Origin: Tetramitus jugosus
Taxonomy: Eukaryota > Heterolobosea > Eutetramitea > Acrasida > Vahlkampfiidae
DNA length: 64,000 nucleotides
Assembly (NCBI GenBank): GCA_937625935.1
Contig: OW569379.1
Location: 186,001 to 250,000 of the forward strand
Direction: 5' to 3'
This document shows positions 39,101-50,057 of the stretch, piece by piece. How positions within the stretch are numbered: the stretch's first letter is position 1; every line of letters starts with the position of its first letter. The notes beneath the pieces are model-generated. The model was given only the letters and a program-made list of their open reading frames with translations, was not told the DNA's origin and ran no database searches. The position numbers were made by a program, and so were the translations under genes.

Positions 39101-42100
39101 ACATCTCCTTTTGCTCTAGGCGTACCATCAATTAAATGTGATTATGGTACACGAGCTCTGATCGAGTATGCCTCCTCAGTATTGGCAAACAACAAGTATC
39201 CATTTGCCTCACTAGCCTTCTATGCTGCTGTGAAGAACTATAAAAGCATGAATAAGGATTATGATTATATGTTGATTAGTGAGCTTGCAGAAATCAGCTC
39301 AAAGAATGACGATTGGAAACGATCGTGTTACTATCTAAGGAAATTGTTGAAATACAACATGAGGCTTGGAGGAGAGTTCAATATCCCAAAAGTCGTCTAC
39401 CTTGGAGAAAAGTTATGCGAGGAGTATATGGAGAGAGGCGATTTTAGAAATGCCGAACACTATATCATCTCTGCGGTGTCGTTCGTAAAGAGTGCAGGTA
39501 GGGATAAGGGAATTTCCTCATCTATCAACTCAGACTTTAGTACGAGAACAGGAGAAACTGAACTGAATCTTCAACTTAAACTCGCTCACTTGTTCTTGCA
39601 AGGCTATTATTTCGAGAGAGGAATCGATTTGTTAGCGCGGATCATCGAGGAAAAGCTAACGCAAATGCAACGATGCCTAGTGCTAACGAATTTAGCTGAG
39701 GCTTACTTAAAGAAACGATGGTTGAAGGAGTGCGAATTTGTTTTGAACAAGTTAGCACCTTTGTTGGAGCCACACATTCTAGGAGATGTTGTCAATGAAG
39801 TCAAGATTCTAGAGATAGCAGCACGTTGCTATTTTAGGAAAGCCAAGTATGAATTGGCTTTGTTCTGTGTGAACGCTGCACTTCAGAGATGCTCAATACC
39901 TGGCCGTTTGGCTACTCTCTTCTTTTTGAAGGCCAAGATATTCCAACAGATGTGCCACTCCAAAACTCCACTTTCCTTCCCTGTTAATGTGACAGTTGAT
40001 CGTGCAACACTAGAAAAGGATGAAGGTAATCTATTTCATCAATTCTATAAGGATGAGGACGCACAAATCACTCACTACGGTGCTTCACTAAGGAGGAATG
40101 CGCTTCTCTTTGCCCAGAGAGAGATCTATCAGGAGGCGTCCCAATTGTTGCAAGATAGTATTTACTGTTTCGGTAAGGCCATTTACTATTACACTGCTGT
40201 TTCTGATGAGATAAGCATAGCAAAGGTCAAATTAGAAATTGCAAAGGTACAGCTTGAATATCTGTTCTCGGATATAGCATTCTTGGATGCTGATCCAGCT
40301 ACATCCTCTCAGCTACCTTCTACTGCAAATACCGAGTCTCGCATGGAATCTCATAGCTTTACTCATGATTTTATTGGTTTGGCAAATATTGAAAGTGAAT
40401 ACATATGCCCAGCGCTAGATACTGCAGTCAGAACAACTCATGTGATGCTGAGTTTAGATTCATACATTACAATGTCTGAGTGCAGATATTTGCAGGGAAG
40501 ATATCTTGCATCCCAATCGTTCTGGACAGAGTGTAGAGATGTACTATTTACTCTATTCATGGATGAGAGCGAGGTAGTAGTTTCTAAGGGATCTCCTCCT
40601 GGATTTTTGGAGCGTTTGATGGCTATTGTGACACGACTGGTTCGCCTTTTGTTCTGTTATGAGCCTGATTTCATTAATAGGAATCTCGCTGTGGTCGATG
40701 CGCTTTTGTTGTTGGAGATTGAATTAGAACAAGTGCTGAAACGATCTGGCGAGAGTAGTACTGAGGCCACATTTGTTAGTACTGACTCTGGTAATGATTC
40801 TCCATCAGACAATGAGAGTGGTGACGAGAATTCGCTAATTGCTCAGAACAAGATTTATCAGTCCTTGCCATGCAATTCTTCAGTTTCCCGAGGAAAATCT
40901 TTGCCATTCCTCCGAAGGTCCAGCAAAAAGAGATCTGCAAAAATGACAGCTTTTCGTGCACGAAAACCAACGACTGGTAGCTCTTTACGAGGCTCTCAAT
41001 CATCAAGCAGCAGTAAGCTGGATGGTTATATGGATGCTGTGTACATGACTGAGCGAGTAACGGAGCGTGTTTGGAGTTGTTTCTATCGCATGAAGCAACA
41101 CTCTCGAAAGTATTCTGCACAGACCATGTCTGAGCCTGATTTGTGTTTCAAAAATCAACAGAGTATGCGACGGTTGTACAACTTGATGCTGGCAATTAGA
41201 GGAAAGAAGCTGACCACAAGATCACCAACAAACTCCAACAACGGACACAACTCGACGAATGAGTTCAAGCGAGCTTCGAAAGCAAGTAGGAATAGCGAAC
41301 GGACCGAGAACAACAATAGTCAGTCTTCAACAACGCCTTTGGAGGAAACAGTTGTGGACCAAATTGACAAGAAGATTGGACACATGTCACTGACATCAGG
41401 TGATCTTATGCTAGTCAATTGCTTCTTGCGCACTCTAGGCACAGAGGAAGATCGAAAAAGATTCCAAAGTCTCTCCGCCTCTCCAGTTGATACAGAAGAC
41501 AATCTCAAGTTTGAGAACAATCATGCAAGACAGGAATCGTTACCAGCTGACGTGTCTATGATAGAGAGTTCAGATCGTGTCAATCCAAAACTCTTGTCTC
41601 GATTGGTGTACATTCTCTCCGTGGATCAAGTCATTATTCACTATATACCAAGTACTGGTCTAAAGAACTTCCTCCAATTTGGTGGTCGAAAAGATGGCAA
41701 GTGTGTTGTGCCTGATCGATACTTTGATTCAACTCTGGCATCGGGCACATCCATGCTCAAGATGTCTGGAACGCTCATTAACGAAACATCAAAGACATTT
41801 TCAGGAACAAAAAAGGCCACCAACGCAACTAGTTCAGTCTCAGTCAAAGAACAAGCGAACAAGTATCTATTCGATCAGTTGGACCAATACATCAATGCCC
41901 TGCTAACACAGGCTAAGAAAGAGAAGAGGCCAACAGGAGTTGATCAAACAGATGCCATTGTTGATCTTGTCCAGACAGGACTCTTTTCAAAGCTTCCATT
42001 TGGTTACTCCCCAAGACAGAATGCTCCACCAAATCTTACTTCGAAGAAGATTGATTATAAGAATCTGTTCGGAAAGAAGAAGTTCAAGTTCATTGCCAGC

Positions 42101-42874
42101 ACGAAGAACATTACGGGTATGATTCCGAAACTTGATGAGTTGACCATTACTGATCAACCTCTGCTACTCCTATGCAGTCACTCCCTTCATATCATTCCAT
42201 GGGAGCTAATGTTCGCTGAGCTTATGACCAGAGCCTTCTCGCTTCAGAATGTCACAAAGCAGAAACAGAACAGAGATCGCTACGTGCCTGCCTACTTTAG
42301 TTTCTATTCTGAAGATGAATCCAAGTACATTGCACCAATTGAAAAGAAGCGAAAGGATTGGCTGTATTTCTATCTGAGAAAGAAACTTGGATTTGGTCAA
42401 AACGATCCAGGCATCTTCCACGATTCCCTACCAAACCTACCACTCCACTCACCATTGATTCACTATGGCAAGAGACCTTCCAAATCGAAACGCTTCAAGG
42501 AGATTAACTTTGTGAAACTATCAGCCATATCCGAGAATCCAACACAAATCATCACCCACATTGAATCATTCCTCAACACACCGCAATATCCAGTGTTCCT
42601 ATTCACATTGGCCGATCTGATCGATCTAAGCGAGGCAATATTGTGCATTTTGAGTTATAGACCTGATTGCACACTATTGTTTGTGGCAGAGGGAATGATT
42701 GGCCAAGCTGCAGAACTGTTGCTCGAAATGCAAAACATGTACACAAAGACTGGTCAGCTGACAAACTCAAAGAATCCAACAATGACCACGTACAAGTTCT
42801 TTGCTCACTGCATCAATATCTTGCACAAGGAACTGAAAATCCCTGCTGTTGTCATCAATCCTCCACTCCCATAA
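36170..42874 (+). CDS. TPR-rich protein with C-terminal CHAT-like domain, possibly CFAP46-like (6 exons)
   Basis: Proposed exons: 36170-36200, 36350-36546, 36671-36824, about 36929-37107, 37261-38223 and 38291-42874. All have GT-AG borders (GTAAGT, GTATGT, GTATGA, GTATGT, GTATGT) and phases that add up to an open 2035-aa product. Exon 4 is least sure: a second reading frame starting at 36993 also fits the phases. The body is helical and TPR-like (AEVYSENKYCGEAYEML, YVTAQRCLNYV, KYELALFCVNAAL, LFLQGYYFERGIDLL), with acidic D/E-S tracts near residue 330. The last 250 residues hold a CHAT/separase-type core (LLLLCSHSLHIIPWELMF, RAFSLQ, PVFLFTLAD, LLFVAEGMIGQAAELLLEM). The His-Gly catalytic pair of CHAT proteases is not seen, so this is a pseudo-protease fold. 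The TPR plus CHAT-like end, and a flagellated host, suggest CFAP46; this is inference. Confidence 0.68.
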
Positions 42875-43087
42875 GACATCCAACAACAATTCATAATAAT
42901 AATCATATTGATCAAAAGACTCTTTTTTTCAATCTTGACAAAAATACAACCACAGATCTGGTCTTTCCAAAATAACCTTGTACCAAGACAATTACGAGAT
43001 AGAGTTTGTTCCGTGATCTAAAGGTTTTATCTTTTTGCAACCAAGTATCACATAAAACCGATAATCACAAACAACTAACCCACAAAA

Positions 43088-43624
43088 ATGTATGATGTAG
43101 CCGAGTACGTGTCAAGCCCTAGAGGTTTTGACAAGTACGAACTAGCCAAGATGAATTTTATTCAATTGGAAGAATCCTCCATTCACCAACTGGAAAACGA
43201 AACAATTCAAAAGCTTCAGGACCGATACTTTGTCTATTTTGTCAATCCACAACTAGAACAGTTCACAACAGATGATAAGTGCTCGTTTGGTTATGAAATT
43301 GTCGGACAGGATGACCGAGGACGATTGTTCGTCAGTGGGGACTACTCAACCCTGCTGAAGGGCGAACCGAATATACCTGGACACAATTATTTCTTTTCTT
43401 TTGCTCTGAAGAGAGACGACTATGGTAAATGGGACTTGGATATGGGACACATCTTAGAGATGAGTTTCCTCAGATCACTCTACCTGAACCGAAGTGACAA
43501 ACACAGGGATAACTTCAAGGTAACAATCGAAACAGAAGCAGGCAAGAGAGAAATGGAGATTGAGAGTTCCAAAATCAAGAATCACGACTGGGTTCAAGAG
43601 TTCAACGCTTTCTCGAGTGCTTAA
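43088..43624 (+). CDS. 178-aa protein, unknown
   Basis: A compact soluble protein with balanced composition and no low complexity, unlike most neighbours. It has a helical N-terminus (FIQLEESSIHQLENETIQKLQDRYFVYFV). A strand-rich middle (CSFGYEIVGQDDRGRLFVSGDYS, NYFFSFALKRDDYGKWDLDMG) follows, then a charged C-terminus ending WVQEFNAFSSA. The leader before the ATG is the A/C-rich CACAAAA type seen before other genes here. No family recognised. Confidence 0.7.
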   Translation: MYDVAEYVSSPRGFDKYELAKMNFIQLEESSIHQLENETIQKLQDRYFVYFVNPQLEQFTTDDKCSFGYEIVGQDDRGRLFVSGDYSTLLKGEPNIPGHNYFFSFALKRDDYGKWDLDMGHILEMSFLRSLYLNRSDKHRDNFKVTIETEAGKREMEIESSKIKNHDWVQEFNAFSSA

Positions 43625-43819
43625 ACTCAAAGAGTGGTTGTATTATGGGTTGGTGTGAAGTTCCTGACAGTTGAGTGACTCCCCTAAAAAACTTTACCCT
43701 AAAGCACAGAGAGGCCAATCGTCACCACAACTTTCGAGATTTCACAACAATCAAAAACAAATATCTGTAACAACAAACAATAAACAAGCCCCATAGAAAT
43801 CGATAAACCAACCACAAAG

Positions 43820-45535
43820 ATGCCACGAAACGACAACAACAAAACTCCATATCAAAAGAACAAGCACGATGACTCAAACCAAAACGGTCATCGTCACTAC
43901 AGAAAACACAAGGACCAACACTCCACACAGGCAACAACAATTTCTCCGCAAACACCTCCGACACCCCTACAGCAGGGAAATTATCAGGATAACGCTTCGC
44001 TTTACAGCGCAATTGCCGCATCTGCCGCTCCTCCATCCAAGCTGGTCCAACAATCCCATGCGAATACACAAAAAGCTTCCACTGCTCAAGCTGCTTCAGA
44101 GTCAACTGAGACCAAACAGAAGGCACACCGCCATCGCCGTCACTCCGCTGTAGTCAACCAACAGCAACAACCAACAGCTCAAACTCAAGCTCAAGCGACT
44201 TCTGTTGTCTCCAAGTCTCCAAAACAATCTCCCACTGGTCTCTCAAGTGCCAACAGTCTCCCAACGGCAACCAAATCCACCATCAAGAAAGCTCTCAACA
44301 ATGTAGCTCAAATTGCAACTGCCATCACCACAGTTGGTGGTGCACCAAGCAAGACAAGCTCTCCTTCTGTTGACAACACCACAATGGGTGCAATTTCAAG
44401 CTCTACTACAAGCTCTCCTCGCCAACAACCAATTAACAACAACAACGTCAAGGCAGCTGCAGCAAAGCTCGCTGGAGCTAATCTCAATCAATTTGTGAAC
44501 ACTCACATGGACAAGTATGAGCTCCGTGTTGGTCAATTCAACGCACTCAATCTCGTCAAGGAAAATGAAAAATTCTACGGTTCTGAACACTACTCTGCTG
44601 AAAAGGTGGACAAGAAGGTGGATTGGATCTCTGATCAACTAAAGAAGATGAATTGTGGAATTGTGGGATTTGAAGAAGTGTGGCACAGAGAAACATTGTT
44701 GAGATGCACGAGAGCGAGTGGGCTCTACAAGGATGAACACGTGTACACGATCAATGCCAATGGAAGTGGTCCAACTGTTGCTCTGGCAACCATTTATCCT
44801 GTTGTTGAAGTGGAAGCCATCTCTGATTTTCCTCAATCGAGTCTGTTGGACTTTAATGGTGTTTATCCTGTGACAAAGTTCTCTCGACCAGTGTTGAGAG
44901 CAGTGTTGGAACTGCCATTCAATAGAACAGTGACAGTGTTTGTTGTGCATGCGAAATCAAAGAGACCTCTGGTGGAGGATCGATTGAGACACGATCAGAA
45001 GGCAAAGGCAACTGGTCACGCATTGTCTCTGGTGATTCGTGCGGCTGAGGCTGCTGCGTTGAGACATTTGCTTGTCTCTGAGATGGAAACAAAGAAGATG
45101 CCAGTGATTCTCGTAGGTGATCTCAATGACAACAACCACTCTGTCACCACAGAAATCATCACTGGTACAATCCCTTGGAAGAGAATGACCTATGATGAGA
45201 AGCAAAAGATTTGGGATGTTCTGTTGTGGAGCACAAATGAAGTTCAAGTGAGAAAGAGCGACAGAGATGTTACCTACTCTCACATTCACAATGGAAGATA
45301 CGAAGTTTTGGATCACATTATGGTATCACAACAATTTGTCAGAACATACCAGAAGCACATTGGCTATATTATGTACCAACAGATATTTAACGATCACTTG
45401 GTTGACGAAACCTTGAAGGATGAAAAGAGATCAAACATTGAAAGCGATCACGCACAGGTCGTAGCAGTTATCAAGCTAGAAAGTGACTTAAAGATTCAAA
45501 AGAAGAAGATGAGATTTGTAGCAGAGGAATTATAA
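43820..45535 (+). CDS. Endonuclease/exonuclease/phosphatase (EEP) family protein
   Basis: 571 aa. Residues 1-230 are N/Q/S/T/A-rich and disordered. The EEP fold runs from about 233 to 560: VGQFNALNL (catalytic Asn), IVGFEEVW (Glu, near 285), FVVHAKSKRP (His, near 376), ILVGDLNDN (Asp/Asn, near 432), YEVLDHIMVS (Asp, near 497) and IESDHAQVVAV (the SDH motif, near 542). All metal and catalytic motifs are present, so it should be active. The substrate is unknown: this superfamily includes DNase I, AP endonucleases, CCR4 deadenylases, inositol phosphatases and sphingomyelinases. No CCR4 LRR or inositol-phosphatase signature is present. The body resembles stand-alone bacterial EEP proteins more than these named families. 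Confidence 0.85.
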   Translation: MPRNDNNKTPYQKNKHDDSNQNGHRHYRKHKDQHSTQATTISPQTPPTPLQQGNYQDNASLYSAIAASAAPPSKLVQQSHANTQKASTAQAASESTETKQKAHRHRRHSAVVNQQQQPTAQTQAQATSVVSKSPKQSPTGLSSANSLPTATKSTIKKALNNVAQIATAITTVGGAPSKTSSPSVDNTTMGAISSSTTSSPRQQPINNNNVKAAAAKLAGANLNQFVNTHMDKYELRVGQFNALNLVKENEKFYGSEHYSAEKVDKKVDWISDQLKKMNCGIVGFEEVWHRETLLRCTRASGLYKDEHVYTINANGSGPTVALATIYPVVEVEAISDFPQSSLLDFNGVYPVTKFSRPVLRAVLELPFNRTVTVFVVHAKSKRPLVEDRLRHDQKAKATGHALSLVIRAAEAAALRHLLVSEMETKKMPVILVGDLNDNNHSVTTEIITGTIPWKRMTYDEKQKIWDVLLWSTNEVQVRKSDRDVTYSHIHNGRYEVLDHIMVSQQFVRTYQKHIGYIMYQQIFNDHLVDETLKDEKRSNIESDHAQVVAVIKLESDLKIQKKKMRFVAEEL

Positions 45536-45555
45536 TCCTTCTATTAAAATAACCT

Positions 45556-47943
45556 CTACTTGTCTGCCCTATCACTCGTTTCTTCAATCGTATTTCGATC
45601 ACTCAACTTTTCGAAGGGTGTTGTTAACTTCAGTAGCTTACTCTTCTTCTCCAGTCTGACATAGACGTAAATTGCTGGATCAATCAACCTTGGAAGTCTT
45701 TCTCCACCACCAGCTGCTGATGCTTGCACCTCATCATCCGAGTCAGAATCACTCGAATCACTATCGAAGTTGGTCATCCTCTTTTTCTTACGTGAAGACA
45801 ACTTTAGCACAGTGCATTTCTTGACACATTGAGCAGTATCCTTTAGTTTGAGATAAACTCTCTCAACAACATCTCGATAGACACTTCGGGTTGAACCCTT
45901 TGACTTCACTCTCAACACCATTTGTATCTCATCCACTCGATTAGAAGAGAGCAATGCCTGAGTCTTCTTCTGCAAGTACTCCTCAGCAATCTTCTCTGCT
46001 GAGACAAGCAGTTTGAGAGCATAGTTAACATACTGACTCGTTATCGTAAACTCTGTCTCGTAATCTCGGACTTTCATTGCAACATATTCATCTGGCTGGC
46101 TGTATAGGTAAGTCAGCGGTTCTTCGTCACAATCAACATTTTCCTTCGAACGACGATTTGCATATTCATTGACCACATGCTCAAACTTGGCAAAGTTGCT
46201 ATTTGACATAAACTCGTGCAACGTCAGAGGTGATTGAGTAGTTAAAAACTGATCATATATCTCCTTTGTCAAGCTGAAGATCTTATCTGAGAGCGTATCA
46301 ATTTTTTGTAGTGTCTGAGCGCTTAGTACATCTGCATTTAACTTTGGCATCGTAGCCAATTGCAAAAACTTCTTGACGAATATCGAGTGGTTATGTCGAT
46401 AATCTTTCAACCTTTGAACATCATACCAAAAGTATAAAATATCCTCACAAGAGAGAGACGACTTGTTGTAGTGTATGACTGGATTGTGGTTGGACAGTTG
46501 TGTGTACTCTCCTCTGTTGGAAGTACTGATCATGTGAGATACTGCTGAAATTATTTCTTTGCTCTTGTTTCTTTGACGACCTCTGTACTCTACGTGCCAA
46601 TGCTTCGTACAATAATCCTTCAGAATTGGAACAACAAGACTATTACTCACCAGATCCTCGAAATTGTTTGGTGTCGCAGTGTTCTCAGCCAGTCCATAAA
46701 CGACAGATAACAAGATACAATCAATTCTTGGACCAGAGCACTCCAAAATGATAAAAATTACCTTGAGAATATTGTAGGACACATAAGAGTCGATGGAACA
46801 ATCTGCAAACTGCCAGAGGAGCCTAGCAGCGATCCATACTACCCAATTCACACCGAGACACACAATATAATAGGATGCAGTTCTGGCCTGTAGCTGCAAA
46901 AACCGCATATATTGATCATAGTCAGTGAGAGCCAGAGGCGCATGAATAGGCCCGACGTCCACCGTCACAGTCTCATTTGTTTCAGATCTGTTAACCACTG
47001 GTTGTGCATCTTCATTAATTTCAGAGGAAAGCTCCTTGTCTAAAATCCTTTGATTATAGAGATCGCCTGTCTGCTTTGCCAATTGCGTAGCTCTACTTTT
47101 CAATTGCCTCGAATTCACGCGAATCTTGTACACAATAACAACATACATGACCATGCTCGTAAGAAGCATGAGAACATTGGGTACATAGAAGAAACCAATC
47201 TCCCAGAACACTGCCCACCTGGTCTCAATTGGTGCCTGACTCGTTGATACATTCCCACTTGTTCTCCTGTCAGGCATGTTGGCAAAGTCACACCAATGCT
47301 TTTCCTGTGGCTTTCCGTACAATAGAACCCATCTATCTGTCCCTGCCAATGGCAACTTGAATATCATGATGATAAAGGGTATGGGAATGAGAACAAAGGT
47401 CAAAACGATGAAGAAGCGTTCAAATCTCCTGTAAAGTGTACGAAGTGAAGCAAATGACCAACCACCAGTCAACTGAAAGAATAAATGCAGTGTGCAACAC
47501 ACGTTCCACGCATTCAACGAAAGACTGCTCCAATTCCCGATCGCTGCCTGTATTTGACAATATGGGTACTTGTAAAACCACCAAGTTCTTGTATAAATCT
47601 CCGACCCCGCTGTAGACACCAAAACAGACTGAACAAAGAGAAGAGTGCTGTAAATGAGACCAAACACGTTCATGTAAATGAGTGTTCTCATTCTCAGATT
47701 GGTATTCTTGAATTTCTTGACATAACGTCGAGCCTCTCTTCGATAAATGATAAAAGCACTGAAAACGAACAGTGTACTAAGAATACTGACCAAGCAAACA
47801 GCGAGAGTGTAGAATTGAATTCCTATTGTTTGAGATATTTGTTTTTTGCATTGTGAACCGAGGTAACTTGTCATTTGATGCCAAAAATCAACGATCAATG
47901 CATTAACTGTGTGGCAGCTGTTGTTTGCTGTTTTTGTGTGCAA
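45556..47943 (-). CDS. Seven-transmembrane receptor fused to an RGS domain
   Basis: A 795-aa protein. Seven hydrophobic segments lie in the first ~385 residues (examples: FYTLAVCLVSILSTLFVFSAFII, LIYMNVFGLIYSTLLFVQSVL, FFIVLTFVLIPIPFIIMIF, IGFFYVPNVLMLLTSMVMYVVIV). Extracellular Cys and glycosylation sites (N-N-S, N-V-S) precede and separate them. After TM7, near 520-610, is an RGS-like domain: SCEDILYFWYDVQRLKDY, ALSAQTLQKI-type helices, and EIYDQFL. RGS domains speed GTP hydrolysis on G-alpha; 7TM-RGS proteins are known from plants (AtRGS1) and from many amoeboid protists. The tail holds a serine/aspartate cluster (FDSDSSDSDSDDE) and KLSSRKKKR. Confidence 0.85.
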   Translation of the reverse strand: MHTKTANNSCHTVNALIVDFWHQMTSYLGSQCKKQISQTIGIQFYTLAVCLVSILSTLFVFSAFIIYRREARRYVKKFKNTNLRMRTLIYMNVFGLIYSTLLFVQSVLVSTAGSEIYTRTWWFYKYPYCQIQAAIGNWSSLSLNAWNVCCTLHLFFQLTGGWSFASLRTLYRRFERFFIVLTFVLIPIPFIIMIFKLPLAGTDRWVLLYGKPQEKHWCDFANMPDRRTSGNVSTSQAPIETRWAVFWEIGFFYVPNVLMLLTSMVMYVVIVYKIRVNSRQLKSRATQLAKQTGDLYNQRILDKELSSEINEDAQPVVNRSETNETVTVDVGPIHAPLALTDYDQYMRFLQLQARTASYYIVCLGVNWVVWIAARLLWQFADCSIDSYVSYNILKVIFIILECSGPRIDCILLSVVYGLAENTATPNNFEDLVSNSLVVPILKDYCTKHWHVEYRGRQRNKSKEIISAVSHMISTSNRGEYTQLSNHNPVIHYNKSSLSCEDILYFWYDVQRLKDYRHNHSIFVKKFLQLATMPKLNADVLSAQTLQKIDTLSDKIFSLTKEIYDQFLTTQSPLTLHEFMSNSNFAKFEHVVNEYANRRSKENVDCDEEPLTYLYSQPDEYVAMKVRDYETEFTITSQYVNYALKLLVSAEKIAEEYLQKKTQALLSSNRVDEIQMVLRVKSKGSTRSVYRDVVERVYLKLKDTAQCVKKCTVLKLSSRKKKRMTNFDSDSSDSDSDDEVQASAAGGGERLPRLIDPAIYVYVRLEKKSKLLKLTTPFEKLSDRNTIEETSDRADK

Positions 47944-48050
47944 GCTTTTATGAGCCCTTGAAGAATTCCGCCGAAAATTGTGAGGCGTTGTGGTGGATAC
48001 ACAAAATCAGCTTTCACTTATCAAAGCTAAACAATAGTTTAATGTTTTTA

Positions 48051-48790
48051 TTACAAGTCATTGTTGGCCAAAAACTCACGCCTTGTTCCTTGGGCACACT
48101 CCACAAACTCAGAAACAAAAGGTCTGCACTTTAGCAAGTCCAATTGGATCACATGGTCCTCTGGCAGCTTGGCAGTCTTTTGAGCGTTCAAATGAGTCTG
48201 ATAACATTGCTTCAGAGCATCATTGTGGGATTGACACTTGTAAACCATGGAGGCTGAGCGTTGTGGGATAACGGCCATCAGAGCTTCCACTTCCCTTTCA
48301 ATGTGTACTTGTCTACCATCTTGCAAATGATTCAAAACTTGTCCATTTTGATACTTGAGCTCCAAATTTTGCTTCTTCAACGCAACGAGCTCTTCTTCAT
48401 CTGTGTGTACGATCGTGTGAGTAGGTTGTAAATTGTTGGGCGCCAAAACATAATGTCCCGATCGGAAAATCGGATAATTTACATACATTTCTCTTGCAGT
48501 CCTTGGCCGATGGAAGCAGCAAGTTGATCAATCAATTGTTCGTGTGATATAAATTTCTGAGATGATTGTTCGATATGATGTTCCAATTGTGCTGCAGGTT
48601 GATGTTCGATTGCTGTGTGAGTAGTGTTGTGATTTTCAATTGTTGTTGCGTGTTGATCGACGTTATTTTCTGCAGTTTCAGCTTGTTGTTGTTGTTGACG
48701 GTGGGAAGTTACTCCTTGTTGTTGATATTGATAAATATGTGGTGCATATCTGTGCACGAATGATTCAGAGAGAGCGATCCTGTAGAACAT
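48051..48790 (-). CDS. Twin-CX9C (CHCH) protein, MIC19/CHCHD3-like (2 exons)
   Basis: Exon 1 is 48790-48487 and exon 2 is 48400-48051. The 86-bp intron (donor GTATGT, acceptor CACAG, phase 1) joins QGLQEK to YEEELVALKKQ, giving 217 aa. The C-terminus has two CX9C pairs, CQSHNDALKQC and CRPFVSEFVEC, the CHCH helical hairpin oxidised by MIA40 in the mitochondrial intermembrane space. A central coiled-coil (ELVALKKQNLELKYQNGQVL) and a Q/H-rich N-terminus precede it. Coiled-coil plus terminal CHCH is the layout of MICOS subunit MIC19; the 25-residue spacer between pairs is longer than usual. The first Met is at 48790 (the frame is open upstream only via TTG). The intron carries an E2F-like GCGCCAAA. 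Confidence 0.8.
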
Positions 48791-48949
48791 TTTTTTCCTT
48801 CCGTGCAATTGTTTTCTTGTGTTGTTGTGCTTTTTTTTGTGTGGATGATGGTTGAAGGCTCAAGAAATCATCCGTTTGTGTTCTCTTACGACAAGAATGT
48901 GAGTTTCCAAAGGTAAAGCAGGAAAAGGTTAGAACATTGTTTTTGAGGT

Positions 48950-49662
48950 TTACTCGGATGTCTTTTCACCATCTATCAATCCCAATTGAGGAATATGCTT
49001 GTGGATCACACCCTTCAAGTTCTCAAAGGCCACTGGCAAGCTATCATTCACAATAAACTCGTCAAAGAGCTTATCTTCATTTTTCGTGGCATAGTCTTCT
49101 TCTCTCTTTGCAGTTTCCAATCGAACACGAATGGACTCTTCCGATTCTGTTCCTCTTCCTCTGAGACGTCTCTCTAGTTCTTCAAATGAAGGACAGTGGA
49201 CAAAAACAATCAAAGGATCCAGAACTTTTGAGGCCTTGACCTGCTTAGCACCTTGAATATCAATGTCCAAAATACACTACAAGCATCATCCATGGAATTT
49301 AGATGAAATTTGCAATTAGTTTACAGTTCACAGGATAATCATGAGAAGAAAAGGCGCGAAAAAAAATTGCTACATACGGCTCTCTGTGTTTTCAACACAT
49401 CTTTCACCGCTTGGAAGCTCGTACCGTACAAGTTTGTGTGAACATGTGCATGTTCAATAAAATGTCCTTGTTCAATTTCCTTGAGCATCGAATCTTTGGC
49501 GACAAAGTGATAGTGCACTCCATCAACTTCACCAACTCTTGGTTGTCTAGTGGTGTGAGAGACAGAGAAACCAAACTTGGTTGGAAATTCCTTCATGAGG
49601 TTGGAGATGAGAGTTCCTTTGCCTACACCTGAAGCACCACAAATAATGATTGGTCTGACCAT
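48950..49662 (-). CDS. GUK1: Guanylate kinase (2 exons)
   Basis: Phosphorylates GMP to GDP with ATP. Exon 1 is 49662-49378 and exon 2 is 49276-48950. The 101-bp intron (donor GTATGT, acceptor TTGTAG, phase 0) joins QRA to [13 protein letters not shown], restoring the invariant DIDIQGA motif. The 203-aa product is the standard size. P-loop GASGVGKG (9-16), GMP-binding [19 protein letters not shown], lid [13 protein letters not shown] and the C-terminal [15 protein letters not shown] are all present. An E2F-like GCGCGAAA sits in the intron (49354-49361). Confidence 0.95.
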
Positions 49663-49707
49663 GTTGTTCTTGCTTGTTTTAAATTATGATTGAGAGAGAC
49701 GATAAAA

Positions 49708-50057
49708 ATGTTGATAACCTTAGCTTTAGGTGATATCAGTGTTAGTTGTGATGATCTCATTCAAAAATATGGATTGTTTCTGTCAATTCAACTACTCACT
49801 CTATCTTAGAAGAATATTACCAGGAGGAAGAGGTGTGCACGCAATTTTTTGAAACCTTTCCACCCAACCATCTCAAAAAAAAGTTGATGTGTCATTTCTT
49901 TTTGAAGTGCATCTTGGTCAACGCGAACATTCTCCAACGGTTCAAGAAAAAAATCGACCCGTTGCTGACTACGGAATTGTATACAACAAGAGTCTTTATC
50001 CAGCGACAATGTTTGGAACAAATGAAAAGAGGAATTATGATTTCATTTACAAAATAA
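49708..50057 (+). CDS. Possible short spliced protein, unknown
   Basis: A plus-strand frame from about 49755 to a stop at 50057 encodes non-repetitive sequence (EEYYQEEEVCTQFFETFPPNH, NANILQRFKKKIDPLL) but has no early ATG. An exon 49708-49729 (starting MLITLAL) could be spliced to 49810 in phase 1 (acceptor TCTTAG), though its donor GTGATA is poor. It would give about 90 aa and overlap the PARP stop by 11 nt on the other strand. No family recognised; low confidence. Confidence 0.25.

Noticed and set aside
38345-42874. Separase identity for the CHAT-like C-terminus
   Set aside because: No catalytic His-Gly or Cys motif of separase seen; TPR content and layout fit a CFAP46-like protein better, still uncertain.
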